Assembly: GCA_964551015.1 (NCBI GenBank)
Contig: CAZKBP010000002.1
Coordinates: 1 to 64,000 of the forward strand
DNA length: 64,000 bases
From: CAZKBP01 sp964551015
GTDB taxonomy: Bacteria; Bacteroidota; Bacteroidia; Cytophagales; Microscillaceae
Direction of reading: 5' to 3'
A program made the translations under genes and the position numbers. Below, piece after piece: positions 1 through 7,491 of the stretch. Below the pieces are notes generated by a model. The model ran no database searches and had not been told where the DNA came from. It saw nothing but the letters and a program-made list of their open reading frames with translations. Position 1 is the first letter of the stretch. Every line of letters starts with the position of its first letter.

Positions 1-28
1 TAATTTCAATTAACAAACCGCCAATTTT

Positions 29-54
29 GGTCTAAAGAACTGAAGGTACTTTAA
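29..54. repeat. 26-bp dyad element, copy 1
   Basis: The core taaagaactgaaggt followed by ctttaa matches positions 6790-6815 at 24 of 26 bases. The ends form a short inverted repeat (TAAAG/CTTTA here). It ends 10 bases before the truncated helicase frame, whose reading frame has a stop inside the element (TGA 41-43). It may be a mobile-element end, a recombination site or a dispersed palindromic repeat; the sequence does not decide. Confidence 0.6.
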
Positions 55-64
55 TCGCTTTCTA

Positions 65-2533
65 TTGGCAGATGAAGTCGGAATGGGAAAAACCATTGAA
101 ACCGGTTTAATATTGAAAGAATTAAAACTACGTGGAGATATTAAACGAGTATTAGTTATTGTTCCAAAATCAAGTATGCTTCAATGGCAAAGTGAATTGA
201 AAGAGCATTTTAATGAGGTTTTCCATCTATACGATTCGGACATGATTACCTCAATGGCACGGACTTTCTCAAACATAAATGCCGATGAAGAATTTAATTT
301 TTGGACACAACACAATCAAATCATTGTATCTACGGATGCTCTTAAACCTTTAGAAAAAAGACAAGGATGGTCGCAAGAGCGAGTAAATGAATACAATAAG
401 TACAGAATGCAAGCTGTACTGGAAGCAGATTTTGATATGGTCATTATTGATGAAGCTCATAAAATGGGCGGTGCATCATCAACCGTGTCAAGGTATGTAT
501 TAGCTCAAGAACTGTGTAATACGGTATCGAATGTATTGCTTTTGTCTGCTACACCACACCGAGGTAAATCGGATCACTTTAGAAGGATATTACAACTATT
601 GGATCCTGATGCCTTCGCAGGGGAAGGATTGCCGGATATTGAAGAATTAGAACCCTATGTAATCCGAACGGAGAAACGATTAGCCGTTGATTACGATGGC
701 AAGAAATTATTTAATGAGAGGGAAACCCACCGTTTTGATGTACTGCTCGATCTGAACAAGCATCAAAAACAAATTGAGTTATATGGAGCGGTTACCGAGT
801 ATGTGAGAAAAGGGTTTAATACCGCCAAGAGATCTAAAAACAGTGCAACAGGATTAATTATGATTCTCTTTCAGCGATTAGTGAGTAGTTCTACCGCAGC
901 TATTTTATCCGCTATGAAAGGTAGATTGGAACGACTGCGTTACGGAGATGATAATGACGTTGAGAATTATGCCGATGATTTAGACCAATTTGGAGACGAG
1001 TTCTATGAGGATATTGATTTTGAAGGATTTTACCAAAGCAACCATGAAGGCTTAGTAGATGAAGAAAGTCTGTTGTGTGATTTAATCGAAAAGGCACAAG
1101 ACTGTATGAATACGGAAGTGGATGCAAAAGCAGATGCTTTATTGGATAAATTCAAAAAGCTACAACAAGAAAAGAACGATAGCTCTTTGAAAATTTTGGT
1201 GTTCACAGAGTTTAGAACAACTCAAAAAATGCTACATGACTTCTTTACCAAGAAAGGTTCCGTATGCGCTAGTATAAACGGAAGTCAAGATTTAGATGAG
1301 CGAAAAAGAGCGTTGTCAAACTTTAAAAAAGATGCTCAAATATTAATTGCTACGGATGCTGCCGGAGAATCACTGAACATGCAGTTTTGCCATGTCATTG
1401 TTAACTACGATTTGCCATGGAATCCAATGATGATTGAACAAAGAATTGGTCGTGTCGATAGAATTGGTCAAAAACATATTGTCCAGGCATTTAATATGCT
1501 TACAAATAACAGTGTTGATTTAAGGGTGTATGAAGTTATTGAAGAGAAACTCAGCAATATCATAGATCAATTGGGAATTGATAAGACGGCAGATGTTTTG
1601 GATTCTGCAATTGATATGAAAAAGGTAAACAAACTTTACTTACAAAGTTTGTTGGACCCCGAACGATTTGAATTCGCAGGAGAAAAATGGCTTACTGAAA
1701 TAAAAAGTAAACTGAGAGATTTTCAAAGTACGGAAGGAGTATTACCACAAGTAGATGAGAATGAAATTGAGTCTAAAAAGGCATCAGAAATAAAATACAG
1801 TCCTCTTCCCCAATGGTTAGAATCTTTAGTTTTTGAATACACCAAACTACATGGAGGTACTGCCTCGAAAAGCTTACTTGGTTTTCATAACATAACCATT
1901 GGTGAAGAAAAAAGGAAAATCACTTTTGATTCAGAGGTTTCAATGAATAACCCGGATGTTGAACATATCACCTTGCAACATGACTGGATTAAGAAAATAT
2001 TGAGTGATATAAGTGAATTCAATGGAGACTCGAGCATTCCTGTTATTAAGTTCAGATCGGAAAATGAAACAGCAGGTTATTGGTCATTATGGCAGATTTC
2101 AGCCCAAAACAGGTTTGAGACAAAGATCCATTATCAGCCATTTTTTATATCAGATAAAGGGAAATTGTTTTCTGCTTATGCCAATGATATATGGAATAGA
2201 CTTAATTCCGAAGACAATTCCGATCAAATTGAATTTAAAGGAGTAACTGAATCAAAGGATTTTTCAAGCATTATAAATGATGCACTCTACATGGCATTTC
2301 AAAATATGGAAGCCGACCTAAAGGAATCGTTGAAAGTTAAAAAAGACAATAAATTGAATTCATACGAATTTCAAAAGTCAAGAATCAATAAAATAGGTAT
2401 TGAGAATATTCGCAGGTCAAAGTTAAAACGACTTGAAAGTGAGCATAAAAAATGGTTGTCTGACTTTGAAGAGAATCAGAGGCTTATTCCAGGGACTAAA
2501 CAACTTTTAACATTTAGATTAGATGGAGAATAG
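65..2533 (+). CDS. SNF2-family helicase, 5'-truncated (BrxHII-like)
   Basis: Superfamily 2 DNA helicase/translocase of the SNF2 type. The frame opens (TTG) directly on Walker A (DEVGMGKT, residues 3-10), followed by the DEAH box (129-132), SAT motif (161-163), motif V ATDAAGESLN (429-438) and motif VI QRIGRVDRIGQ (459-469); an acidic linker lies near 290-350. A normal SNF2 protein has a sizeable N-terminal part before Walker A. Here the codons just before (FNRFLL) still look helicase-like but in-frame stops at 41-43 and 11-13 close the frame, so the gene is broken at its 5' end and probably inactive unless re-initiated. It overlaps the PglZ gene by 11 bases. Helicase, PglZ and BrxA in this order match my recollection of the 3' part of type 3 BREX (brxHII-pglZ-brxA); that assignment is inference. 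Confidence 0.8.
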   Translation: MADEVGMGKTIETGLILKELKLRGDIKRVLVIVPKSSMLQWQSELKEHFNEVFHLYDSDMITSMARTFSNINADEEFNFWTQHNQIIVSTDALKPLEKRQGWSQERVNEYNKYRMQAVLEADFDMVIIDEAHKMGGASSTVSRYVLAQELCNTVSNVLLLSATPHRGKSDHFRRILQLLDPDAFAGEGLPDIEELEPYVIRTEKRLAVDYDGKKLFNERETHRFDVLLDLNKHQKQIELYGAVTEYVRKGFNTAKRSKNSATGLIMILFQRLVSSSTAAILSAMKGRLERLRYGDDNDVENYADDLDQFGDEFYEDIDFEGFYQSNHEGLVDEESLLCDLIEKAQDCMNTEVDAKADALLDKFKKLQQEKNDSSLKILVFTEFRTTQKMLHDFFTKKGSVCASINGSQDLDERKRALSNFKKDAQILIATDAAGESLNMQFCHVIVNYDLPWNPMMIEQRIGRVDRIGQKHIVQAFNMLTNNSVDLRVYEVIEEKLSNIIDQLGIDKTADVLDSAIDMKKVNKLYLQSLLDPERFEFAGEKWLTEIKSKLRDFQSTEGVLPQVDENEIESKKASEIKYSPLPQWLESLVFEYTKLHGGTASKSLLGFHNITIGEEKRKITFDSEVSMNNPDVEHITLQHDWIKKILSDISEFNGDSSIPVIKFRSENETAGYWSLWQISAQNRFETKIHYQPFFISDKGKLFSAYANDIWNRLNSEDNSDQIEFKGVTESKDFSSIINDALYMAFQNMEADLKESLKVKKDNKLNSYEFQKSRINKIGIENIRRSKLKRLESEHKKWLSDFEENQRLIPGTKQLLTFRLDGE

Positions 2534-3977
2534 CCTAATAAAACATATAATCAATGTGCTCTTGGGTTATGATGCATCTGTTCTGATCATCGAAAACAAT
2601 GATGGGTTTTTATTTCGTTCTGATGTGATAGTGCAGTTAGAAGGAAATAACATTAATGTTTCGTTAGGAAACAACCTTTCCCAAAGGGTCGAATTTGAAT
2701 TAAGAGATAGTTCTAAAACCTTATTTCTCATAAATAAGGATGACCGAAAATATTTGGAAGATATAGATAGCATTGCTATTCATTCTGAATTCTTTTTAAG
2801 TCATTATCTTTCTGAATATCATATACGATCAGTAAAGGATTTACCATTATCAATACTGGATAAATTATTCGTTAAGAAGCAGTTGTTTTCTCTTTCAAAA
2901 AGCGAAACAATCAAAGAAATCGAAAAGGTGTCATCTGTTTCAAAATCCAAGAATCCAAAATATGATGTTGACGGATTTACAAACAGAATTAATGAAGGTT
3001 TGGCAACAGATAATATCGACTGGTATCAAATAGCCACTCTTTTCGGAGATGCGATTTCTCAGTCCATCGGTTCTGAGTGGTTTGCCTTAATTCTAGCATT
3101 GATTAAAAAGGCAAATGAAAAATTTCAAGAGCATATTCAAGCTAAATACGCTCAAATTAAAAATTCAAATCCGATAAAGAGACCTCAGATTGTATCGAAG
3201 ATTCTGGATTATATAGATTTCAATTACAAACAGGATTCAATTGCACTTATAGTAATTGATGGTTTAAGCTTTTGGCAATATGCTTTGATTAAACATAGAT
3301 TGTCTGGAAATAAAAAAGAGGCAATCACATTCTCTTGGATTCCTTCAATTACTCAACTGTCTCGGCAAGCAATTTTCAGAGGTTCCAGTCCTATAGAATC
3401 TTATAAGCAAAACCCAACTAATGAATCAAAGCTTTGGAAGGATTACTGGAAGTCTAAAAACTTCAATGATTTTGAAATACTGTATCAGCATGATTTAATT
3501 AATATTTCCAGCATTGATGGAATCAAAAGGTTAGGTATTGTTTACAAAGATTTGGATGACTACATGCACAGTTCCAAGGATTATAATGATCTACTGAAAC
3601 TTACTGAGAATTGGTTTGTGCGTAGCAAGATACAAGCGACTATTCAAGAATTACTGTCAAAAGGTTTCAGAGTAATTATCACAAGCGACCACGGTAATAT
3701 TCAAGCAAAAGGATGGCGTGGTTTGAATGGGAAAGAAAAACTAGGAACCAATAAATCAGGTAGCAGAAGTGAAAGGCATCTTGAATACTCTGAAAAAAGG
3801 TTGAAAGATGAGTTTTTAGACAATAATCCGGAGCTACTCGGTTCAATTGTGCAGGAAGAACAAGCTCTTTATTTCAAAGATGAATTGAGTTTTTCAAGAA
3901 GAGATGATTTGGTAACTCATGGCGGAGCTCATTTCCTTGAAGTGGTGATACCATTTATAGAAATTACAAATGAATAA
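2523..3977 (+). CDS. PglZ-domain protein (alkaline phosphatase superfamily)
   Basis: 484 residues. The alkaline-phosphatase-like core carries VIDGLSFWQY (about 244-253, metal-binding Asp 246), a conserved IPSITQLSR stretch (about 273-281) and ITSDHGN (about 387-393) with the downstream metal ligands; GGAHF near the C-terminus (about 467-471) is the last expected motif. PglZ proteins are core parts of BREX and Pgl phage-defence systems. The start lies inside the end of the helicase gene and its stop overlaps the next gene by 8 bases, so the three are translationally coupled. The N-terminal 230 residues are not recognised beyond being typical of PglZ proteins. The gene looks intact, unlike its upstream partner. 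Confidence 0.8.
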   Translation: MENSLIKHIINVLLGYDASVLIIENNDGFLFRSDVIVQLEGNNINVSLGNNLSQRVEFELRDSSKTLFLINKDDRKYLEDIDSIAIHSEFFLSHYLSEYHIRSVKDLPLSILDKLFVKKQLFSLSKSETIKEIEKVSSVSKSKNPKYDVDGFTNRINEGLATDNIDWYQIATLFGDAISQSIGSEWFALILALIKKANEKFQEHIQAKYAQIKNSNPIKRPQIVSKILDYIDFNYKQDSIALIVIDGLSFWQYALIKHRLSGNKKEAITFSWIPSITQLSRQAIFRGSSPIESYKQNPTNESKLWKDYWKSKNFNDFEILYQHDLINISSIDGIKRLGIVYKDLDDYMHSSKDYNDLLKLTENWFVRSKIQATIQELLSKGFRVIITSDHGNIQAKGWRGLNGKEKLGTNKSGSRSERHLEYSEKRLKDEFLDNNPELLGSIVQEEQALYFKDELSFSRRDDLVTHGGAHFLEVVIPFIEITNE

Positions 3978-4593
3978 TAAGTCAATAGATATAAATCAGA
4001 GAATCCCTTTGGAAACTCTTCATGCTGCATTGGAAGCATACTTAAATGATGACTATTCGAATGAATATATCATGGAACAATTACGGCTTGAATATAGCGG
4101 TGAAAATAGATTAAAGAAAGCTCTAAGGATAGTTAATAGAATCATTCCCAAAAATCCATTATTGCCTTTGATCAATGATAATAAAGCTGCGATAAAATTG
4201 GCAATCAAGAAGAAACAAGAAAGAGATATAATATTGATAGCCCTATTAAATTCAGCGTTTCCATTCTCATATGATGTTCTAAAGATTTTCGGAAAGTATT
4301 TTGCAGTACAAGAGATTATAAACGCAGATACCGTCAAGAAATCAATCTCTGACATTTATGGTGGTAATCGTGCAACTGAAAATGGGATTTATAGTGTAGT
4401 TCCGATGTTTTTGGAGGCAGGATTTTTTAATCGTCCAAAGCAAGGAATTTATCGATGGGATAAAAAGCTGATACCAAGCTCTAATACAACGGAGAAAATT
4501 TACTTAGAATCATTTAAGTTGTACAATAGCATAAGTGAAATTCAGGAATACCAATTAATGGATCCCTACCTTCAATTTGTAAAAGTTTATTGA
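3970..4593 (+). CDS. BrxA-like (DUF1819-type) protein, tentative
   Basis: 207 residues, mainly helical. Its layout resembles BrxA/DUF1819: an N-terminal helical part, a central RDIILIALLNSAFPFSYDVL segment and a late FLEAGFF turn, which are the sort of positions where BrxA proteins have conserved hydrophobic helices and a winged-helix DNA-binding fold. I do not see an identity-level match, so the call rests mostly on size, fold pattern and its place after pglZ. It starts within the PglZ gene (8-base overlap). Last gene of the three-gene unit; no strong terminator follows, only a long inverted repeat at 4615-4682. Confidence 0.5.
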   Translation: MNNKSIDINQRIPLETLHAALEAYLNDDYSNEYIMEQLRLEYSGENRLKKALRIVNRIIPKNPLLPLINDNKAAIKLAIKKKQERDIILIALLNSAFPFSYDVLKIFGKYFAVQEIINADTVKKSISDIYGGNRATENGIYSVVPMFLEAGFFNRPKQGIYRWDKKLIPSSNTTEKIYLESFKLYNSISEIQEYQLMDPYLQFVKVY

Positions 4594-4614
4594 AAATATG
4601 AAACCCAAGCTTTA

Positions 4615-4682
4615 AAGCCACACACATTGCCAAGCCGCTCAAAGCAGCCTCACGAACCAAAGCTTATCAAAGAGTGTGGCTT
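4615..4682. repeat. long inverted repeat after the defence genes
   Basis: A perfect 9-bp arm AAGCCACAC (4615-4623) pairs with GTGTGGCTT (4674-4682) across a 50-base spacer that itself contains short pairing segments. It starts 22 bases past the BrxA-like stop codon. It could fold as a transcript-end hairpin or be a dispersed palindrome; no T-run follows. Confidence 0.45.
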
Positions 4683-4794
4683 TCCAACCCGAGAAAAGAG
4701 AAAATGCCCCACCGCACAGGAGGTCATTAAAATGGAAACTAAAACGAAAAGAAAAATAAAAACGAACGCACAATCAAGCAGACGGCTGACGGTC

Positions 4795-4860
4795 AAGTGG
4801 CCGCCAGTACGCCTCTCACCCCACCGTACGTACGGGTCTCGTATACGGCGGTTTGTTAAT
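4795..4860 (-). mobile_element. group II intron remnant: domain V/VI at the 3' end
   Basis: Read on the minus strand, 4853-4821 folds as group II intron domain V: an 8-bp lower stem CCGCCGTA/TACGGTGG containing the catalytic-triad type CGC with its G-U wobble, a two-base CG bulge on the 3' side, an upper stem TACG/CGTA and a short loop. A domain VI-like hairpin (TGGCGG pairing with CCGTCA) follows toward 4780. The intron 3' end therefore points to lower coordinates. No reverse transcriptase reading frame was found upstream (higher coordinates), so this is a degraded or ORF-less remnant. Confidence 0.6.
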
Positions 4861-5290
4861 CCTGAGTAACTCTTTTGTAGATTTCCAGCTTGGCCATTTC
4901 CACGCTTTTTCCAAGATTGTTAGTAAGCTCGCTAGTAAAATTTTAGAAATTCGCAATAAAAGGCTAGTAATGAAGGCTTTGTGTAATCCTATCAGCTTCA
5001 CTAGCTTTATAAGTGCCTCATTTTCAACCAAATATGAACTGACGCATCTACTACCTTTGCTTGCGTCAGTACTTGCGTCAAAATACAATTGGATGGAGAC
5101 AGAAGAGAAACACGAATATCGGGAAGCCCGTTTCGTTTCTTCCAAAGATAGACCTCACATCACTTTCCGCTGTTACAATCTCTGGTCTGTCTGAGCATCT
5201 TGAGCAAAACCTTCATTTTAGGTTCTACCTCCACTTCATCATCTTAACCAAGATGTCAATGATTAAATAATTATTTCCGTTAAGCAGGGC
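4861..5290. other. non-coding remnant between intron end and tandem repeat
   Basis: Short overlapping frames exist on both strands (for example 4816-5145 minus, 113 codons at 4853-5194 plus) but none gives a protein I recognise and no reverse transcriptase motif (such as YADD) is visible. Most likely the decayed body of the group II intron or of another mobile element. Confidence 0.4.
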
Positions 5291-5372
5291 GGAGGCTTCC
5301 CAAACCATCGTCGTAGAACGATCTTACCGCTGGAGACTTCCCAAACCACCGTCGTAGAGCGATCCTACAGAT
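5291..5372. repeat. 41-bp imperfect tandem repeat, two copies
   Basis: Copy 1 (5291-5331) and copy 2 (5332-5372) share ttcccaaacca followed by cgtcgtaga and cgatc, with scattered single-base differences. Each copy holds a small dyad (for example ATCGT/ACGAT in copy 1, GTAG/CTAC in copy 2). Function unknown; it lies in the mobile-element graveyard of this island. Confidence 0.7.
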
Positions 5373-5474
5373 TAATACCTTCTAAAAAGAACGAGATGAA
5401 TGGCGGAATCATAAGGAAGGGAAAGAGTACATTGTTTTTAGGAAGCCTGATCGGCCTTAATTCACTTCCCCCTT

Positions 5475-5792
5475 TCACTTCAATTGCTCTATTTCGTCCT
5501 GGGGTAAGCCCGTGTATCTGGCAATTTTCTCGATGGATTCTCCCGCTTCTTTCATGGCGAGTGCTATTTCAATTCTCTCTTCTTTTTTACCCTCTTCCCT
5601 TCCCTCTTGTTTCCCTTCCTTGTAGTAGGTATCCATGGAGCTTTTTAAGTCCCAATAATTTTTCAGGCTTTCTTGGTAAATGGACTGCTCTTTTTGGTTC
5701 ATAGATAGGTCTTTGTTAGATTCTTCACCAAAAAGCTTTTTGAAGCCAAAATCGGTGAAAAGGTTAATGTATTTTTCCGTCGTCCGGGTCAT
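5475..5792 (-). pseudogene. PD-(D/E)XK nuclease-family transposase (Rpn/YhgA-like), internally deleted
   Basis: 105 residues. The start KYINLFTDFGFKKLFGEE is the typical N-terminus of the large Bacteroidota PD-(D/E)XK transposase-like (Rpn) family, whose members are usually about 280-300 residues. After residue 30 it jumps directly to the usual C-terminal part: a YKEGKQEGREEG charged helix and a final IARYTGLPQDEIEQLK. The nuclease core is missing, so this is an in-frame internal deletion and very probably non-functional. Confidence 0.65.
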
Positions 5793-5966
5793 CGCTGTAC
5801 TTCATGGTTCCTAAGCGAAGATAAGGAAATCTCAAGAAAATTGCTGGAATCGGGGGAGGTTTTCAAGGGGGTAACTAGCTCGGACGCATTGATGTAAATA
5901 GGCCCGGGCTGGTAATGTATCCAACCCATCTGGCGCAAGCATACCCGACTCAAAAAGAAACTAGCC

Positions 5967-5991
5967 CCAAGCCTCTGCTTGGCCTTTTTTT
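5967..5991 (+). terminator. orphan intrinsic terminator
   Basis: CCAAGC CTCT GCTTGG (perfect 6-bp stem, 4-base loop) followed by CC and seven T. No gene on this strand ends nearby (the closest plus-strand stop is at 4593), so the transcript it served may have been lost, or it insulates the gene at 6074. Confidence 0.55.
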
Positions 5992-6073
5992 GAGTAGCAA
6001 ATAAGCAATTTTTCCTATTCCAATTGACAAATTCAAAGAGATTGCCTAATATCAGGCTAATCATTTATCAAGT

Positions 6074-6559
6074 ATGGAACTGAGCTTTGATATAAGAGGC
6101 TTCCTCAAGCCTTATGGCAAAAACAACATCCAAGCCGAGCAACTCAAAACCGAGTTCGTTGATCCCTTTGAGGAGGAATCCTCTCGGCATCAACTGTTTA
6201 GCCAATACCTTCAATATCAAGCAGAATTAATCAGATTACTTGCTGATGAAAAATGGAAGCAATGGATCAATGGAAGCTTTATCAGCAATAAAACCCAACC
6301 CAAAGATATTGATTTAGTCAATCTCATCGCCTTCGAGACAGTAGAAAGGCACGAAAAAGAACTCGGGACCCTGCTCGGAGAAACTGCAAAGAAAAATTAT
6401 GGGATGGATGCCTATGTGCTTAAAGTGTATCCCCAAAATCACCAACATCATATCCGAAGCCAATCCGATTTACTCTACTGGGAGCATTGGTTTTCGCACA
6501 GTAAAATGAACCGAAGAAGGCAGCGGTTTTCTAAAGGATTTGTAGAACTAGAATTTTAA
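6074..6559 (+). CDS. nucleotidyltransferase-fold protein (DUF6932-like)
   Basis: 161 residues. WINGSFISNKTQPKDIDLV (about 64-82) has the GSF...DxD signature of minimal nucleotidyltransferase-fold proteins, with both aspartates in KDIDL. Proteins of this type often come from mobile islands and some act in toxin-antitoxin or abortive-infection pairs. A 69-residue helical gene follows after three bases, so the two are almost certainly co-transcribed. The start is ATG at 6074; there is no Shine-Dalgarno sequence. Family assignment is by motif only; the substrate is unknown. Confidence 0.6.
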   Translation: MELSFDIRGFLKPYGKNNIQAEQLKTEFVDPFEEESSRHQLFSQYLQYQAELIRLLADEKWKQWINGSFISNKTQPKDIDLVNLIAFETVERHEKELGTLLGETAKKNYGMDAYVLKVYPQNHQHHIRSQSDLLYWEHWFSHSKMNRRRQRFSKGFVELEF

Positions 6560-6562
6560 AAC

Positions 6563-6772
6563 ATGAAAATACCAGAAATTGCCAACGAAAGAGCCATCCG
6601 AGTCATTGACTTGTTAGAACAGATTCAATCCGTAGACCAGATGATCGAGCTTCATCAAGAAGACGCATTTATGAGAGATCAATATCAACATCGCCGAGAC
6701 CAGTTTACTCAAGAACTGGGTCAAATCCTATCCGAGTATAAAATCAAACCCAGCCAACTGACTATTGCTTAG
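6563..6772 (+). CDS. small helical protein paired with the nucleotidyltransferase
   Basis: 69 residues, predicted entirely helical and rich in Gln and Glu (for example LLEQIQSVDQMIELHQED). No family recognised. It begins three bases after the upstream stop, which suggests a two-gene operon and possibly a toxin-antitoxin-like or regulatory pair, a guess based only on arrangement and size. Confidence 0.5.
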   Translation: MKIPEIANERAIRVIDLLEQIQSVDQMIELHQEDAFMRDQYQHRRDQFTQELGQILSEYKIKPSQLTIA

Positions 6773-6789
6773 GTGCTTATGCCCCATCT

Positions 6790-6815
6790 GGTTTAAAGAA
6801 CTGAAGGTGCTTTAA
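6790..6815. repeat. 26-bp dyad element, copy 2
   Basis: Second copy of the element at 29-54. Here the ends are a perfect 7-bp inverted repeat, TTTAAAG (6792-6798) and CTTTAAA (6810-6816), around an 11-base loop aactgaaggtg that is shared with copy 1 except for its last base. It sits 13 bases before the next gene, as copy 1 sits just before the helicase frame. Confidence 0.6.
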
Positions 6816-6828
6816 ACTAATATTTGAC

Positions 6829-7257
6829 ATGACAAAGTTCAACAAGGATATTACTAACCGCATTAATGTTGCAATAGCTTTGAAGAATCAAAAAAAATAT
6901 GAGGAGTCTAATGATATTTTGATGGAATTATTTAGAGAACACGATGATTCCCCAATTATAAGTGGATTAATTGCAGGAAATTATTACAAAATGTGCCAAT
7001 ATGAAGATTCGGCTTATTACTTCAATAGAGCCTCGAGACTTAGTCCAAGCTCAGAGTTAGCCTCGATTGGTCTTTTTCACTCTCTAATAGAGTTGGGCTA
7101 CAACGATTTAGCTTTTGAGGAATTAGACAGATTCTTATCCGAGAATGAAGCTAAAGCTTATAAAGTTACCTTAGAGGAGCTGTATCACACGATCAATATA
7201 GAAAATTTTACGGATAGCCAATTAAGAATAATTTTTAGATACTATAAATCCAACTAG
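6829..7257 (+). CDS. TPR-like protein
   Basis: 142 residues with two or three tetratricopeptide-like helical pairs: the KYEESNDILMELF segment (about 23-35), then YKMCQYEDSAYYFNRASRLSP (about 52-72) and LIELGYNDLAFEELDRFL (about 84-101). No signal peptide, so probably cytoplasmic. TPR units bind other proteins; the partner is unknown. AT-rich codon use like the defence genes. The repeat just upstream raises the possibility that the original 5' region was replaced, although the protein looks complete from this ATG. Confidence 0.55.
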   Translation: MTKFNKDITNRINVAIALKNQKKYEESNDILMELFREHDDSPIISGLIAGNYYKMCQYEDSAYYFNRASRLSPSSELASIGLFHSLIELGYNDLAFEELDRFLSENEAKAYKVTLEELYHTINIENFTDSQLRIIFRYYKSN

Positions 7258-7491
7258 GTAATCCCATGCTGGCGCGTGTTTGCAACCCGTACCCTTTCTT
7301 AGTTCATGGGCGCGGGAGCGACCAAAAGCGGTGGCAGAGCCGGAAGTTTGGGTAAGACCGCCCCCTCATACTAATCGTAGCATTTGCCTCCACGCCCTCA
7401 ACCTAAGCAAGCTACAAACAGATGAGGTACTCATTTTCGCTAAGCAAAGCGGCACTTGAGACTAAAAGCAAGGTATCCTCTGGCACACTTT
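7258..7491. other. island boundary, non-coding
   Basis: GC-richer than the preceding gene. It contains gcgtgtttgcaaccc at 7273-7287, which looks like a decayed palindromic repeat. No gene, tRNA or clear att site is seen. This is where the AT-rich island gives way to ordinary chromosomal coding sequence. Confidence 0.35.

Noticed and set aside
4627..4869. 80-codon frame on the plus strand
   Set aside because: Overlaps the group II intron domain V and the inverted repeat; composition not protein-like.
4816..5145. 109-codon frame on the minus strand ending KPPYTRPVRTVG
   Set aside because: The terminal residues are just the translation of intron domain V; no reverse transcriptase or maturase motif upstream.
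5291..5372. Possible CRISPR array
   Set aside because: Only two adjacent copies with no spacers and imperfect repeats.
5789..6064. 91-codon minus-strand frame
   Set aside because: Crosses a terminator-like hairpin and shows no domain; a short frame in non-coding DNA.
7258..7491. Possible tRNA or att site at the island boundary
   Set aside because: No cloverleaf or duplicated tRNA end could be found.
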